Of a DNA stretch of 64,000 nucleotides, positions 63,919 through 64,000 are shown piece by piece. Origin of the DNA: Crotophaga sulcirostris (taxonomy: Eukaryota > Chordata > Aves > Cuculiformes > Crotophagidae). How positions within the stretch are numbered: position 1 is the stretch's first letter; each line of letters begins with the position of its first letter. The notes beneath the pieces are model-generated. The model had not been told where the DNA came from, did no database searches, and was given only the letters and a program-made list of their open reading frames with translations. The stretch is from assembly GCA_013397455.1 (NCBI GenBank), contig VYZB01000191.1, positions 1,228,624 to 1,292,623 of the forward strand, read 5' to 3'. Made by a program: the position numbers and the translations under genes.

Positions 63919-64000
63919 AGGAGGAGCAGAAGAACCTACTCTGTCATACATTATGTGATATTTTGGAAATGGCTTGCTCTGATAATTCAGAGTCCTACTC
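63919..64000 (+). CDS. MINDY3: MINDY3 exon 4 (start; runs off window)
   Basis: Begins after CTTTCAG and completes the Glu codon split from exon 3 (G|AG). It then encodes EEQKNLLCHTLCDILEMAC and SDNSESY, where the window ends in mid-codon. Human MINDY3 has EEEQKELLCHTLCDILESAC at the same place, with a similar Ser/Tyr continuation. Splice phase (1) agrees with exon 3. At least 82 bases are present; the 3' end of the exon and the remaining catalytic His region and C-terminal part lie to the right of the window. Confidence 0.95.

Noticed and set aside
1..64000. CRISPR arrays, operons, phage or plasmid genes
   Set aside because: No direct repeat/spacer structure, no bacterial gene organisation and clear vertebrate introns and CR1 elements; none is expected or seen.

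Overview
This window is vertebrate nuclear DNA, almost certainly from a bird. The base composition is AT-rich, the coding exons are small and split by long introns, and CR1 non-LTR retrotransposon 3' ends are present. One of these ends in the ATTCTATG octamer tail typical of avian CR1. Nothing here is prokaryotic: there are no operons, no ribosome binding sites and no long ORFs. The species cannot be fixed from this sequence.

Only one protein-coding gene is recognised with confidence: the 5' part of MINDY3 (FAM188A), a Lys48-linkage-selective deubiquitinase, on the + strand at the right end. Its CpG island lies at about 53,985-54,805 and is interrupted by a 516-base assembly gap. Exon 1 (start codon and first ~31 residues) is not visible and most probably lies in that gap. 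Exon 2 (62,327-62,406) carries the catalytic Gln/Cys motif. Exon 3 (63,397-63,454) and the start of exon 4 (63,919 onward) follow, all with matching splice phases. The gene continues beyond the window.

The first ~54 kb is gene-poor. In other vertebrates the DNA upstream of MINDY3 is a long gene-poor interval towards PTER, with ITGA8 on the other side of MINDY3; the layout here agrees. This stretch holds two sorts of CR1. Three are relatively young 3' ends (14.8-15.05 kb, 26.35 kb, 45.5 kb). The others are much older, mostly antisense CR1/L3-like relics (11.5 kb, 12.3-13.1 kb, 30.9-31.2 kb, 43.7-44.0 kb), one of which still shows a decayed reverse-transcriptase block. Simple repeats include a 170-bp purine tract, a G15 run and an octamer array.

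The most unusual structure is a long inverted repeat. Two ~300-bp arms (39,741-40,045 and 41,424-41,714), about 93% identical by eye, flank a 1.38-kb spacer. Neither a known element nor target-site duplications were recognised. Other observations are candidate CTCF-type sites, three stretches that may be conserved regulatory DNA, and an exon-phase arrangement that would allow an in-frame MINDY3 isoform lacking the catalytic cysteine. All functional statements about non-coding DNA are inference.
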